A stretch of DNA of 11,910 nucleotides from Candidatus Neomicrothrix sp. UBA4742 (GCA_002403895.1 DHIQ01000092.1:3553-15462); one strand, 5' to 3'. Positions 5,957-11,910 are shown, counted from the stretch's first letter. Numbers and translations are program-made. Notes: generated from the letters alone by a model not told the origin.

Positions 5957-6427
5957 TCAACGCTTGCCCTGCCGCCACGCCGGGACGCTCGGCGCGTCCG
6001 GCTCGAGCGAACGCAGGTAGGTCGCGAGCTGGCGAACCTGCTCATCGGTGAGTGTGCCTCCGTAGGCCAGGCTCCACGCCGACATGTCCGAGCCCGACAC
6101 CCCGCCGGAGACGATGTTCTGGATCTGGCCGTCTGACGTCGCCTTCAGGAACTCCTTGGCGTCCAGCACCGGCGCGCTCCCGCCGACCGCCCCCTTGCCG
6201 TGACACGACGAGCAATTGGTCTCGAACAGCTGGCTGCCGATGTCGCGGTAGGTGGTCTGTTGCTCCGCGGCCGCGTCCGAACGCAGCGTGGGCTCGCGGA
6301 CCTTGTAGGTGACGAAGCCGGCGATCAGCAGAGCCATGAAGACGAGGCCGGCGACGAGGTACCGGTCGAGGCTCCGTTCCAGGGACTCAGGCTCGAATGG
6401 GGGAGGGCTGGGACGCTCACGAGGCAT
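5957..6427 (-). CDS. Membrane-anchored monoheme cytochrome c, last gene of the Rieske/cyt b operon
   Basis: This 156-residue protein has an N-terminal cytoplasmic stretch, one transmembrane anchor (about residues 22-42, LVAGLVFMALLIAGFVTY) and a periplasmic class-I-like domain. The haem c site is CSSCH (72-76), and the likely sixth ligand is M115 in SGSDMSAW. It ends with the typical helix DEQVRQLATYLRSL. The protein should accept electrons from the Rieske cluster, as cytochrome c1 or f does, although the fold is the small class I type rather than c1 or f. The start is 3 bp beyond the Rieske stop, with GAAGGG as ribosome binding site inside the Rieske gene, so translation is coupled. The convergent PPOX gene ends 36 bp away; no clear terminator hairpin is seen between them. 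Confidence 0.93.
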   Translation of the reverse strand: MPRERPSPPPFEPESLERSLDRYLVAGLVFMALLIAGFVTYKVREPTLRSDAAAEQQTTYRDIGSQLFETNCSSCHGKGAVGGSAPVLDAKEFLKATSDGQIQNIVSGGVSGSDMSAWSLAYGGTLTDEQVRQLATYLRSLEPDAPSVPAWRQGKR

Positions 6428-6430
6428 GGG

Positions 6431-6937
6431 TCAACCCTTCGGCTGGCAGTTGGGGCCCTTCGGGGGCGAGAAGTACTGCGCCGCTCCCCGGGCCGGACCG
6501 GCGATCTGCTTGGAGGTGTCCACCACCACCGCGTCGCCGTCGGTGCTGATGGGGTACTGCGTCATGCCCACCGGTGACGGCCCCTCGATCCACTCCCCGC
6601 CGATGTCGAAAACCGATCCGTGACACGGGCATTCGAAGCGGCCCGACGAATCGCAGAATGGCACCCGGCACCCGAGATGCGGGCATTTCTGAGAGATGGC
6701 GAGCAGGGTCGTGCCCGTGTTGGCGACGAACAGGCGACCCTCAGGGACGTAGGTGGCCGTCCCTGCCGCGTAGTTCCCGGTGTTGGCCAGCTTGATCGGG
6801 CCCCCTTTGCCGGAACCGGCCAGCGGCCGGAGGGACTCGAACAGCGTCCAACCGGCGGCAGCGGCCAGGATGGTGGCGCCAAGCCTCCACCCGGCGTTGA
6901 GGAAGTTGCGGCGAGACGTGGCGGCAGGGGCGGTCAT
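6431..6937 (-). CDS. Rieske [2Fe-2S] protein with Tat-type anchor
   Basis: This 168-residue protein begins with a twin-arginine signal (SRRNFLNAG, residues 8-16) and a hydrophobic stretch (about 19-34) that probably stays as a membrane anchor. Box I is C85-P-H87-L-G-C90 and Box II is C103-P-C105-H106-G-S. C85, H87, C103 and H106 would hold the cluster, and C90-C105 would form the disulfide of high-potential Rieske proteins. Box I has Pro where many have Thr. The protein takes one electron from quinol at the Qo site of the cytochrome b encoded just upstream and passes it to cytochrome c or the cupredoxin. ATG 6937 has AGGAG 5 bp upstream, overlapping the cytochrome b stop (8-bp gap). The C-terminal extension, rich in G, P and Q, is short and unassigned. 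Confidence 0.95.
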   Translation of the reverse strand: MTAPAATSRRNFLNAGWRLGATILAAAAGWTLFESLRPLAGSGKGGPIKLANTGNYAAGTATYVPEGRLFVANTGTTLLAISQKCPHLGCRVPFCDSSGRFECPCHGSVFDIGGEWIEGPSPVGMTQYPISTDGDAVVVDTSKQIAGPARGAAQYFSPPKGPNCQPKG

Positions 6938-6945
6938 GGTGGCTC

Positions 6946-8355
6946 CTAGAGCTCGACGTACCAGTGGGTCCAGGGGGCGACGAACTGCCAGCCGGGTCCC
7001 CGGAAGAAGGTCCCGACGATGGTCAACACCACGGCGAGGACGACCAACCCGGAGAAGATGACGATGGCCACCTTGCGCTGGCGGGCGATGGTCGACGGGT
7101 TCCGGTCGATGTAGGGCAGCAGCACCAGGGTGAGCACGGCACCCATGGGCACGAGGATGCCGGCGACGAGCGGGTCGAAATGGGAGAGCAACTCCTGGAG
7201 GCCAGCGAAGTACCAGGGAGCCTTGGCCGGTTCGGGGGTGAGGTTGGGGTTGGCCAGCCCCCGTAGCGGCGCGGCGAACAGCACCCCGAGGGCGAGCACC
7301 ACCGTCGCCACCCCCAGAGCGACCACCACGTGACGGACGATGAGGTGCGGCCAGCTGAACACGGTGTCGTCGACGGCCCGTTCCTCCGCGGTGACCGACT
7401 CGCGATCCACCACGCCGAGCACCCGGGTGCGCCCGCCGTAGAGCTCGGCCGGGGCCGAGGCCGGCACGGCCGCGGCGGGCAGAGCGGTGGCCTCTTCGGC
7501 GAAGGCACCGCTCGTGCCCACCGCCGAGCGCTCGACCGCGAAGCCGTCCTTGCGTACCCGCCAGATGTGGATGGACAGGGCGACCACGACCGCGATGGGC
7601 AGCACGGCCACGTGCAGCGCGTAGAACCGCAACAACGTGGGCTGGCCGATCTGCGGGCCACCGATCAGGAGGTCCTGCAGGGTATTGCCGATGACGGGCA
7701 CGTAATGGACCAGGTTCGTCCCGACCGTGACGGCCCAGTAGCTAAGTTGATCCCAGGGCAGGAGGTACCCGGTGAACGACAGGGCCAGCGTGAGCAACAG
7801 GAGGATCACGCCGATCACCCAGTTGAACTCGCGCGGCTTCTTGTAGGCGCCGGCGTAGAACACGCGGATCAGGTGGAGGAACAGCACCAGCACCATGAGG
7901 TGGGCCGACCACCGGTGCACGTTGCGTATCAACTGTCCGAATCCGACCCCGGTGCGGATCACCTGCATGTCGCCGTAGGCCGAGCCGACCGACGGTGTGT
8001 AGAAGAACATGAGGTACACGCCGGTCAGCGTGAGGATGCCGAACAGTACGGCGGCGATGAAGCCCAGCCGGAACGAGTATCGCAGGCGCAGCACCCGGGC
8101 CGGGATCTTGATCGGGTAGACGTGCAGGAAGAAGTTGGAGAACCCCTGGAGGGCCCGACCCCTGGGCGTCTCGATCCGGGGATGGCGGAAGACCGACCGC
8201 CAGGCGCGGCTGCGCTCGATCCGGGCCACCATCCCGGAGCCGGGCGCATAGGCCACGGCGGGCTCGAGGGGGTCGCGAGTCGGGGCCTCCGTGGGGACGA
8301 CTGCGGTCGCACCTTGGGGCGCGGGTTTCCGCGGGTCAGACTCGTTGTCGGCCAC
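6946..8355 (-). CDS. Fused cytochrome b (b6 plus subunit IV) of a Rieske/cyt b complex
   Basis: This 469-residue membrane protein is the quinol-oxidising core. The b6-like half (about 75-270) carries haem ligand pairs H147/H161 (NVHRWSAHLM, LFLHLIRVF) and H248/H263 (FYALHVAVL, SIHIWRV). The gaps of 14 and 15 positions are those of cytochrome b6, not of mitochondrial-type b. A hydrophilic linker (about 270-335) joins it to the subunit-IV-like half, with NPNLTPEPAKAPWYF (369-383) at the Qo site and three helices ending in WYVEL. Where b6 has the cysteine that binds haem c_i, the aligned stretch reads RYSFRLG, so that haem is probably absent. GTG 8355 has AGGAGG 6 bp upstream and overlaps the flavoprotein 3' end by 20 bp. 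The long N-terminal cytoplasmic tail (about 70 residues) is unusual. Confidence 0.94.
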   Translation of the reverse strand: MADNESDPRKPAPQGATAVVPTEAPTRDPLEPAVAYAPGSGMVARIERSRAWRSVFRHPRIETPRGRALQGFSNFFLHVYPIKIPARVLRLRYSFRLGFIAAVLFGILTLTGVYLMFFYTPSVGSAYGDMQVIRTGVGFGQLIRNVHRWSAHLMVLVLFLHLIRVFYAGAYKKPREFNWVIGVILLLLTLALSFTGYLLPWDQLSYWAVTVGTNLVHYVPVIGNTLQDLLIGGPQIGQPTLLRFYALHVAVLPIAVVVALSIHIWRVRKDGFAVERSAVGTSGAFAEEATALPAAAVPASAPAELYGGRTRVLGVVDRESVTAEERAVDDTVFSWPHLIVRHVVVALGVATVVLALGVLFAAPLRGLANPNLTPEPAKAPWYFAGLQELLSHFDPLVAGILVPMGAVLTLVLLPYIDRNPSTIARQRKVAIVIFSGLVVLAVVLTIVGTFFRGPGWQFVAPWTHWYVEL

Positions 8356-10189
8356 CGGCCACCTCCTGGGCGTTCACCATGGACAGCGCCCCCGGGGGGC
8401 ATCGATTGACGCACAGGCCGCAGCGGATGCACTGGTCCTCGTCGAGGAGCAGCACGCTCTGGGCCTCGGTCCCGAGCTCGAGCTGGTCGGCCCGGGCGAT
8501 CGTGATGCAGTTCGTCGGGCAGACGTCGACGCACAACCCGCACAAGATGCACAGGGACGGTTCGAGCATGACGTTGTCGAAACAGCGCAGGCAGCGCAGC
8601 GACTCGAGCCAGGCGTCCTGGCTGTCGTAGCCAACCTCGACCTCGGCAAACCCGGTCCGACGTTCGGTCGCCATGGCGGGGACCGCTTGGCGGGCGATGG
8701 CGTCATAGCCGGTGGAGAGTCGGCGGTAAGCCGGCCGGCGGGTGAGCTCGACGTGCACGCCTCGCGCCGGTTGGACGCCTTCGGGGTCCGCGGGCTCGGG
8801 GTCGCCGGGGACGGACGCGGCGTGGATCGAACGGGCCGCCCGCTGGCCGTCGGCCACCGCGTCGATCAGGTTCCGGGGCCCCCGGGCAACGTCGCCGCCC
8901 GCCCAGATCCGTGGGTCGGAGGTCCGCAGGGAGCTCGGGTCAGCCTGTACCCCCCCGCCCCGGGTGCGCTCGATCGGTCGGTCACCCAGAAAGTCGAGTT
9001 CGGCGGTCTGGCCGACGGCCAGGATGATGGTGTCGGCCGGCAGGACGTTCTCGGTGTGGTGGATGAACGTCGGGGCAAATCGGCCGGCGGCATCGAACAC
9101 CGACTCGACGTCGATGGTCTCCAGCCCCGTGACCCGCCCGTCGGCGCCGATGAAGCGGTGCGGTCCCTTGCGGAACACGATGGTGATGCCCTCGGCCTCT
9201 GCCTCTTCGATCTCCTCGGGGTCCGCCGGGATCTCCTCTTCGGACTCGAGGGCGATCACGGTGACGCTCTGCACTCCCTCGCGTACCGCGGCGCGGGCCA
9301 CGTCGAGCGTCGTGGTCATGGCCCGCCGGGCGTCTTCGGCCGTGCCGGCCACCGCGGGCTCGGAGCCGTTGCTGGAGCTGCCACCGGCCGCGGCCCGCAA
9401 GGCGGTGCGGGCCGCGTCGAAGGCCACGTTCCCCCCTCCGACCACCACCACCCGTTCGCCCAGGTGGACCTGGTACCCCTGATTCACGTTCAACAGGAAC
9501 TCGACTGCCCGCACCACACCGTCCTGATCGGCACCGGGCAGGTCGAGGCTGCGTCCCCGCCCGGTCCCCACGGCGAGGAAGAGCTGATCGTGGCGCTCCA
9601 GCAACTCGTCGAGGCTGACGGTCTCGCCGATCCGGGCGCCGAGTTTCACCTCGATGCCCAGCTCGACGATGGCCTCGATCTCCCGGGCGATGAGCTCCCG
9701 GCTGAGCCGGTACTCGGGGATGCCCAGCACCATCATCCCGCCCAGGCGGCCGGCCGCTTCGTAGACGGTGACGGGATGGCCCAGCAGGCGCAGTTCGTAG
9801 GCCGCGGACAGCCCAGCCGGGCCACCGCCGATGATGCCCACCGAACTGCCCGCAGCCGGCGGCACCGGACCGTGGGCCTCGTGCCAGACCGCGGCGGCGT
9901 GGAAGCTCTCCACCCCGAACTGATCGGTCACGTAGCGCTTGAGGGCCCGGATGGCGACGGGGGCGTCGACGGTGGCGCGGCGGCAAGCCGTCTCGCAGGG
10001 GGCGGCGCACACCCGACCGCAGATCGAGGGGAAGGGATTGGGAGCACGGGCGATGAGGTAGGCATCGCGGGGGCGGCCCTCGGCGATGGCGGTGACGTAG
10101 GCGCCGGCATCGGTGTGCACCGGGCAGGCGGCCCGGCACGGCTCGTTGGCCCACAGCCAGGCGGCGTCGGGGATGCCAGGTCGGGGCAC
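8336..10189 (-). CDS. GltD/NfnB-like NAD(P)/FAD oxidoreductase with N- and C-terminal Fe-S domains
   Basis: This 617-residue soluble protein is built as: an N-terminal GltD-type Fe-S domain (C18, C22, C57, C61, C65, C69; ANEPCRAACPVHTDAGAY, CGRVCAAPCETACRR), an FAD-binding motif GIIGGGPAGLSAAYE (118-132), an NAD(P)-binding motif VVVVGGGNVAFDAART (247-262), the second FAD contact IWAGGD (428-433), and a ferredoxin tail. The tail has CLRC (533-536) and two [4Fe-4S] motifs, CILCGLCVDVCP (547-558) and CIRCGLCVNRCP (587-598). Relatives shuttle electrons between NAD(P)H and ferredoxin-type partners. Encoded between the 2-TM protein and cytochrome b, it is probably the cytoplasmic module of the complex. 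GTG 10189 shares its G with the preceding TAG (TAGTG); GGGGG lies about 8 bp upstream. The direction of electron flow is not readable from sequence. Confidence 0.93.
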   Translation of the reverse strand: MPRPGIPDAAWLWANEPCRAACPVHTDAGAYVTAIAEGRPRDAYLIARAPNPFPSICGRVCAAPCETACRRATVDAPVAIRALKRYVTDQFGVESFHAAAVWHEAHGPVPPAAGSSVGIIGGGPAGLSAAYELRLLGHPVTVYEAAGRLGGMMVLGIPEYRLSRELIAREIEAIVELGIEVKLGARIGETVSLDELLERHDQLFLAVGTGRGRSLDLPGADQDGVVRAVEFLLNVNQGYQVHLGERVVVVGGGNVAFDAARTALRAAAGGSSSNGSEPAVAGTAEDARRAMTTTLDVARAAVREGVQSVTVIALESEEEIPADPEEIEEAEAEGITIVFRKGPHRFIGADGRVTGLETIDVESVFDAAGRFAPTFIHHTENVLPADTIILAVGQTAELDFLGDRPIERTRGGGVQADPSSLRTSDPRIWAGGDVARGPRNLIDAVADGQRAARSIHAASVPGDPEPADPEGVQPARGVHVELTRRPAYRRLSTGYDAIARQAVPAMATERRTGFAEVEVGYDSQDAWLESLRCLRCFDNVMLEPSLCILCGLCVDVCPTNCITIARADQLELGTEAQSVLLLDEDQCIRCGLCVNRCPPGALSMVNAQEVAGGRQRV

Positions 10190-10488
10190 TAGATGAGCCC
10201 CCGGGCCTGGAGGCGGCGCAGCGCCCAGGCCGCCACCCCGACCACGACCAGGAACAGCGCACTGGCCAGCCACACCCGGTTGTCCCGGCTCAGGCCGGTG
10301 ACGTTGGTCAGGAACCAGTCGGTGCCGACGATCGTGACCCCGAGTGCGATGGCCAGGGCGAGCAGTCCCGACCCGATGGCCCGCGGCCAGCCGATGCTGG
10401 CCTGGGGGACCTCGGGGCCGTCCCCGCCGACGTCCGGCGCTCCCTCCGAAGAGGACGCCCTGACGCCGGCGGGTTCAGCAGTGCTCAC
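10189..10488 (-). CDS. Small two-helix membrane protein of the Rieske/cyt b operon
   Basis: This 99-residue protein of unrecognised family has a hydrophilic N-terminus of about 35 residues rich in G, S, P and E. Two hydrophobic helices follow, at about 38-57 (GSGLLALAIALGVTIVG) and 72-90 (VWLASALFLVVVGVAAWAL), and a short basic end (RRLQARGLI). Its GTG start overlaps the stop of the copper-protein gene as GTGA (10485-10488), and its own stop overlaps the flavoprotein start. It is thus translated in step with redox subunits on both sides, which suggests a structural or assembly subunit that docks the soluble flavoprotein to the membrane. That role is inference. No metal- or haem-binding residues stand out. 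Confidence 0.8.
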   Translation of the reverse strand: MSTAEPAGVRASSSEGAPDVGGDGPEVPQASIGWPRAIGSGLLALAIALGVTIVGTDWFLTNVTGLSRDNRVWLASALFLVVVGVAAWALRRLQARGLI

Positions 10489-11024
10489 GAGACCGTGAAC
10501 GGGGCTTCCATGCCCATCGTGTAGTGCTGGGCGATGTTGCAGACGAGCGCGTAGTTCCCGGCGGCCATGGCCTTGACGGTGAACGTCCGGGTCTGGCCTG
10601 GCTGGAGGTTCGGTTCGCCGGTTTCTCCGACACTGGAAGCCTCGTCGACCTTGTCGGCCCCGGTGGCGACGGGCGCCGGCGGGTCACCGCCATCGACGAC
10701 CGGCAGTTTGTTGTAGGTGGTGCCGGCCGGCAACAGGAGGACGATCACCTCGTGTTCGATCGTGCCCGTGTTCTTCACGATGAACGTCACATCCCCGGCC
10801 TTGGCCGCGTTGGGCGTGGCCACGAGCGTCATGGGCCCGGTGAGGCCCGTGGTGTCACTCACCACGATGTTGACGGTGTTCCCCAATGCGGGGGTGGTGA
10901 CCGATACGCCGCCACCGGCGGACGAGGAGGTGGAACTCGAGTTCTTCGAAGAACTCGAACACCCGGAGAGGGCGGCGATCAGCGCGACCGCTACGACCAC
11001 AGAACCCAGCTTGATTCGAGCCAT
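10485..11024 (-). CDS. Sulfocyanin-like type-1 copper lipoprotein, first gene of the operon
   Basis: This 179-residue protein has a lipoprotein signal (MARIKLGSVVVAVALIAALS with lipobox LSGC, lipidated C22) and a Ser/Gly-rich tether (23-40). A cupredoxin domain follows. Type-1 copper ligands are H91 (TIEHEVIVLLLP) and the C-terminal loop C162-N-I-A-Q-H167-Y-T-M-G-M172. The C-x4-H-x4-M spacing is that of sulfocyanin and related proteins. An insert of about 35 residues (100-140) lies between the first His and the ligand loop. The protein would face outward and carry electrons from the Rieske/cyt b complex to an oxidase, or stand in for cytochrome c. ATG 11024 has GAAAGGG 7 bp upstream; the frame is open further upstream but shows no family sequence there. 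The leader contains tandem hairpins. Confidence 0.9.
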   Translation of the reverse strand: MARIKLGSVVVAVALIAALSGCSSSSKNSSSTSSSAGGGVSVTTPALGNTVNIVVSDTTGLTGPMTLVATPNAAKAGDVTFIVKNTGTIEHEVIVLLLPAGTTYNKLPVVDGGDPPAPVATGADKVDEASSVGETGEPNLQPGQTRTFTVKAMAAGNYALVCNIAQHYTMGMEAPFTVS

Positions 11025-11049
11025 GGGATGGCCCTTTCTTCTTGGCGGT

Positions 11050-11086
11050 TCCCGCTTCTTGCGGGAGACGTGGTCTTCAGGACCAC
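11050..11086 (-). promoter_or_regulatory. Tandem stem-loops in the leader of the redox operon
   Basis: On the minus strand two perfect 6-bp hairpins with 5-nt loops follow each other 3 bases apart: GTGGTC-CTGAA-GACCAC (11086-11070) and TCCCGC-AAGAA-GCGGGA (11066-11050). They end about 25 bp before the copper-protein start, just ahead of the ribosome binding site. A TAGTCT lies about 1 bp upstream of the first stem and could be a -10 element; no clear -35 is seen. They may stabilise the mRNA or control translation. They are not followed by T-runs. Confidence 0.45.
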
Positions 11087-11154
11087 AGACTAAAACGAGC
11101 CTCTTGCGAGATGCTCTCGATTCCAGTAGGTCACGGATGGCCCCGCCCGAACTA

Positions 11155-11168
11155 GAGGCAAAGGTCCC
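11155..11168 (-). promoter_or_regulatory. Candidate Dos-box-like operator upstream of the redox operon
   Basis: Read on the minus strand, GGGACCTTTGCCTC shares 12 of 14 bases with the site upstream of the PPOX gene (5383-5396). It has the GGGAC half of the DosR-type box; the mirror half is degenerate. It lies 130 bp upstream of the copper-protein start, beyond the leader hairpins. It is a pattern-only call without a computed score. Confidence 0.3.
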
Positions 11169-11182
11169 TGACCGGTCGTGCT

Positions 11183-11209
11183 GACCCAGGACCGAATCCC
11201 CGGTGGGTC
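11183..11209 (-). terminator. Possible hairpin terminator downstream of the phosphoribosyltransferase gene
   Basis: An inverted repeat GACCCA (11183-11188) with TGGGTC (11204-11209) encloses ACCG/CGGT (11191-11194, 11201-11204); the two share one base, so only one full pairing can form at a time. It lies about 42 bp past the phosphoribosyltransferase stop and before the redox operon promoter region. There is no T-run, so an intrinsic terminator is only possible, not shown. Confidence 0.25.
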
Positions 11210-11250
11210 GGATCGGCCGGCCCATCACGGCGGAGACCCCCCGACGCGAG

Positions 11251-11898
11251 CTAGCGGGGAGCGGGGTTGCGGGCATGGCGGAGGAGCGCCACGACCTCCT
11301 TGTCGGACACGGCGGAGAAGTCGGCGTAGAATTGGCCCACGGCGCCGAAGGGATGGGGTGCCTCCAGGCACACGATCTCGTCGGCGACGTCGCCCAGCTT
11401 CTCGATGGCATCGCGTGGGGCGACCGGGACGGCGAGCACCACCCGGGCTGCCCCCTGGACCCGGGCCACCTCGCATGCTGCCCGGGCGGTCGAGCCGGTG
11501 GCGAGGCCGTCGTCGACCAGGATCACCGTCCGACCCTGAAGCGCCAGCTTGGGCGCATCGGCGCGGTAGCGGGCGGCGCGCCGCTCGAGTTCGACACGCT
11601 CCTGACGCTCAACCGTGCTGAACTGCTCATCGGTCACCTGCGCGGCGCGGACCACGTCCTGCGTGACCACGCGAAACCCGCCCTCACCGATGGCACCCAT
11701 GGCCAGCTCCGGTTGGAAGGGCACCCCGACCTTGCGGACGAACATCACGTCCAGCGGCGCGGCCAGCGCCCGGGCCACCTCAGCGGCTACCGGGACACCG
11801 CCCCTCGGCAGGCCGACCACGATCGTGTCGGGCCCCCGGAGATAACCGAGGCGCCGGCCGAGCTCACGACCCGCTTGAGCCCGATTGTCGAAGATCAC
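11251..11898 (-). CDS. Phosphoribosyltransferase-domain protein (Rv0571c-like)
   Basis: This 215-residue protein is of the type I PRTase fold. The PRPP-binding motif VILVDDGLATGST is at about 125-137. Upstream are the family stretches VVGLPRGGVPVAAEVARAL (28-46) and RKVGVPFQPELAMGAIGEGG (55-74), and the C-terminal part holds AVGQFYADFSAVSDKEV. The set is typical of an actinobacterial group of uncertain substrate, whose Mycobacterium tuberculosis member Rv0571c belongs to the dormancy regulon (family knowledge). GTG 11898 is chosen over the in-frame GTG 11904: AGGAGG (11905-11910) has a 6-bp spacer to the former and none to the latter. The gene ends 227 bp before the copper-protein start and is read in the same direction, probably as a separate unit. 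Confidence 0.88.
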   Translation of the reverse strand: MIFDNRAQAGRELGRRLGYLRGPDTIVVGLPRGGVPVAAEVARALAAPLDVMFVRKVGVPFQPELAMGAIGEGGFRVVTQDVVRAAQVTDEQFSTVERQERVELERRAARYRADAPKLALQGRTVILVDDGLATGSTARAACEVARVQGAARVVLAVPVAPRDAIEKLGDVADEIVCLEAPHPFGAVGQFYADFSAVSDKEVVALLRHARNPAPR

Positions 11899-11910
11899 GA
11901 TCACCCTCCT

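Noticed and set aside
4840..6045. Minus-strand open frame of 401 codons spanning the kinase 5' end, the gap and the PPOX gene
   Set aside because: It crosses two genes in the wrong frame and is rich in R, S, P and T with no domain.
7330..8409. Plus-strand open frame of 359 codons opposite cytochrome b
   Set aside because: It is rich in H, Q, D, E and R from the complement of hydrophobic codons; the real gene is the membrane protein on the minus strand.
8291..10192. Very long plus-strand open frame (633 codons) opposite the flavoprotein gene
   Set aside because: It is the GC-rich antisense shadow of the flavoprotein: composition is dominated by G, D, R, H and V with no domain, while the minus strand shows clear Fe-S, FAD and NAD(P) motifs.
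1..11910. CRISPR array, insertion sequence ends or rRNA
   Set aside because: I saw no regularly spaced repeats, no transposase motif and no rRNA-like segment; mobile traces are limited to the integrase scrap at the tRNA.

Overview
The window is GC-rich, uses many GTG starts with AGGAGG-type ribosome binding sites, and carries families common in Actinomycetota (DUF4235, a DosS/NarL-type PAS kinase, a split-barrel PPOX protein, a Rv0571c-like phosphoribosyltransferase, VapBC, a wHTH regulator family). I infer a high-GC actinobacterium, quite possibly of the class Acidimicrobiia. That placement is inference; no rRNA or marker gene is present.

Left part (1-2840). A stand-alone NuoF-like NADH/FMN/[4Fe-4S] protein (237-1625) is surrounded by gene wreckage. 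To its left is a regulator fragment without a start codon. To its right are a VapB-type antitoxin without a start, a frameshifted and 3'-truncated VapC, and an internal scrap of a tyrosine recombinase that abuts the 3' end of a tRNA-Lys(TTT). Beyond the tRNA lies a frameshifted gene with an EVKT (PD-(D/E)xK-like) motif. This looks like the scar of one or more elements that used the tRNA-Lys as an attachment site and then decayed.

Middle part (2838-5920). A DUF4235 membrane protein and a YihY/BrkB-family membrane protein diverge from a 134-bp gap that holds a nested hairpin. The YihY gene overlaps tail to tail with an orphan PAS histidine kinase. That kinase diverges from a PPOX split-barrel protein across a 311-bp regulatory gap.

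Right part (5957-11024, minus strand). This is the most interesting region: a tightly coupled six-gene respiratory operon. In transcription order it encodes a sulfocyanin-like type-1 copper lipoprotein, a small two-helix membrane protein, a GltD/NfnB-like NAD(P)/FAD protein with Fe-S clusters at both ends, a fused cytochrome b (b6 plus subunit IV), a Tat-type Rieske protein and a membrane-anchored monoheme cytochrome c. The first four genes are joined by stop/start overlaps and the rest lie 3-8 bp apart. I infer a Rieske/cytochrome b complex with a built-in soluble dehydrogenase module. It could pass electrons between NAD(P)H or ferredoxin, the quinone pool, and periplasmic cytochrome c or cupredoxin. 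Its cytochrome b has b6-type haem spacing but lacks the haem c_i cysteine and has APWY where PEWY is usual.

A phosphoribosyltransferase gene (11251-11898, minus) lies upstream as a separate unit. The kinase, PPOX, phosphoribosyltransferase and two matching GGGACCTT sites resemble a dormancy/hypoxia (DosR-type) setting, but no response regulator is in the window.
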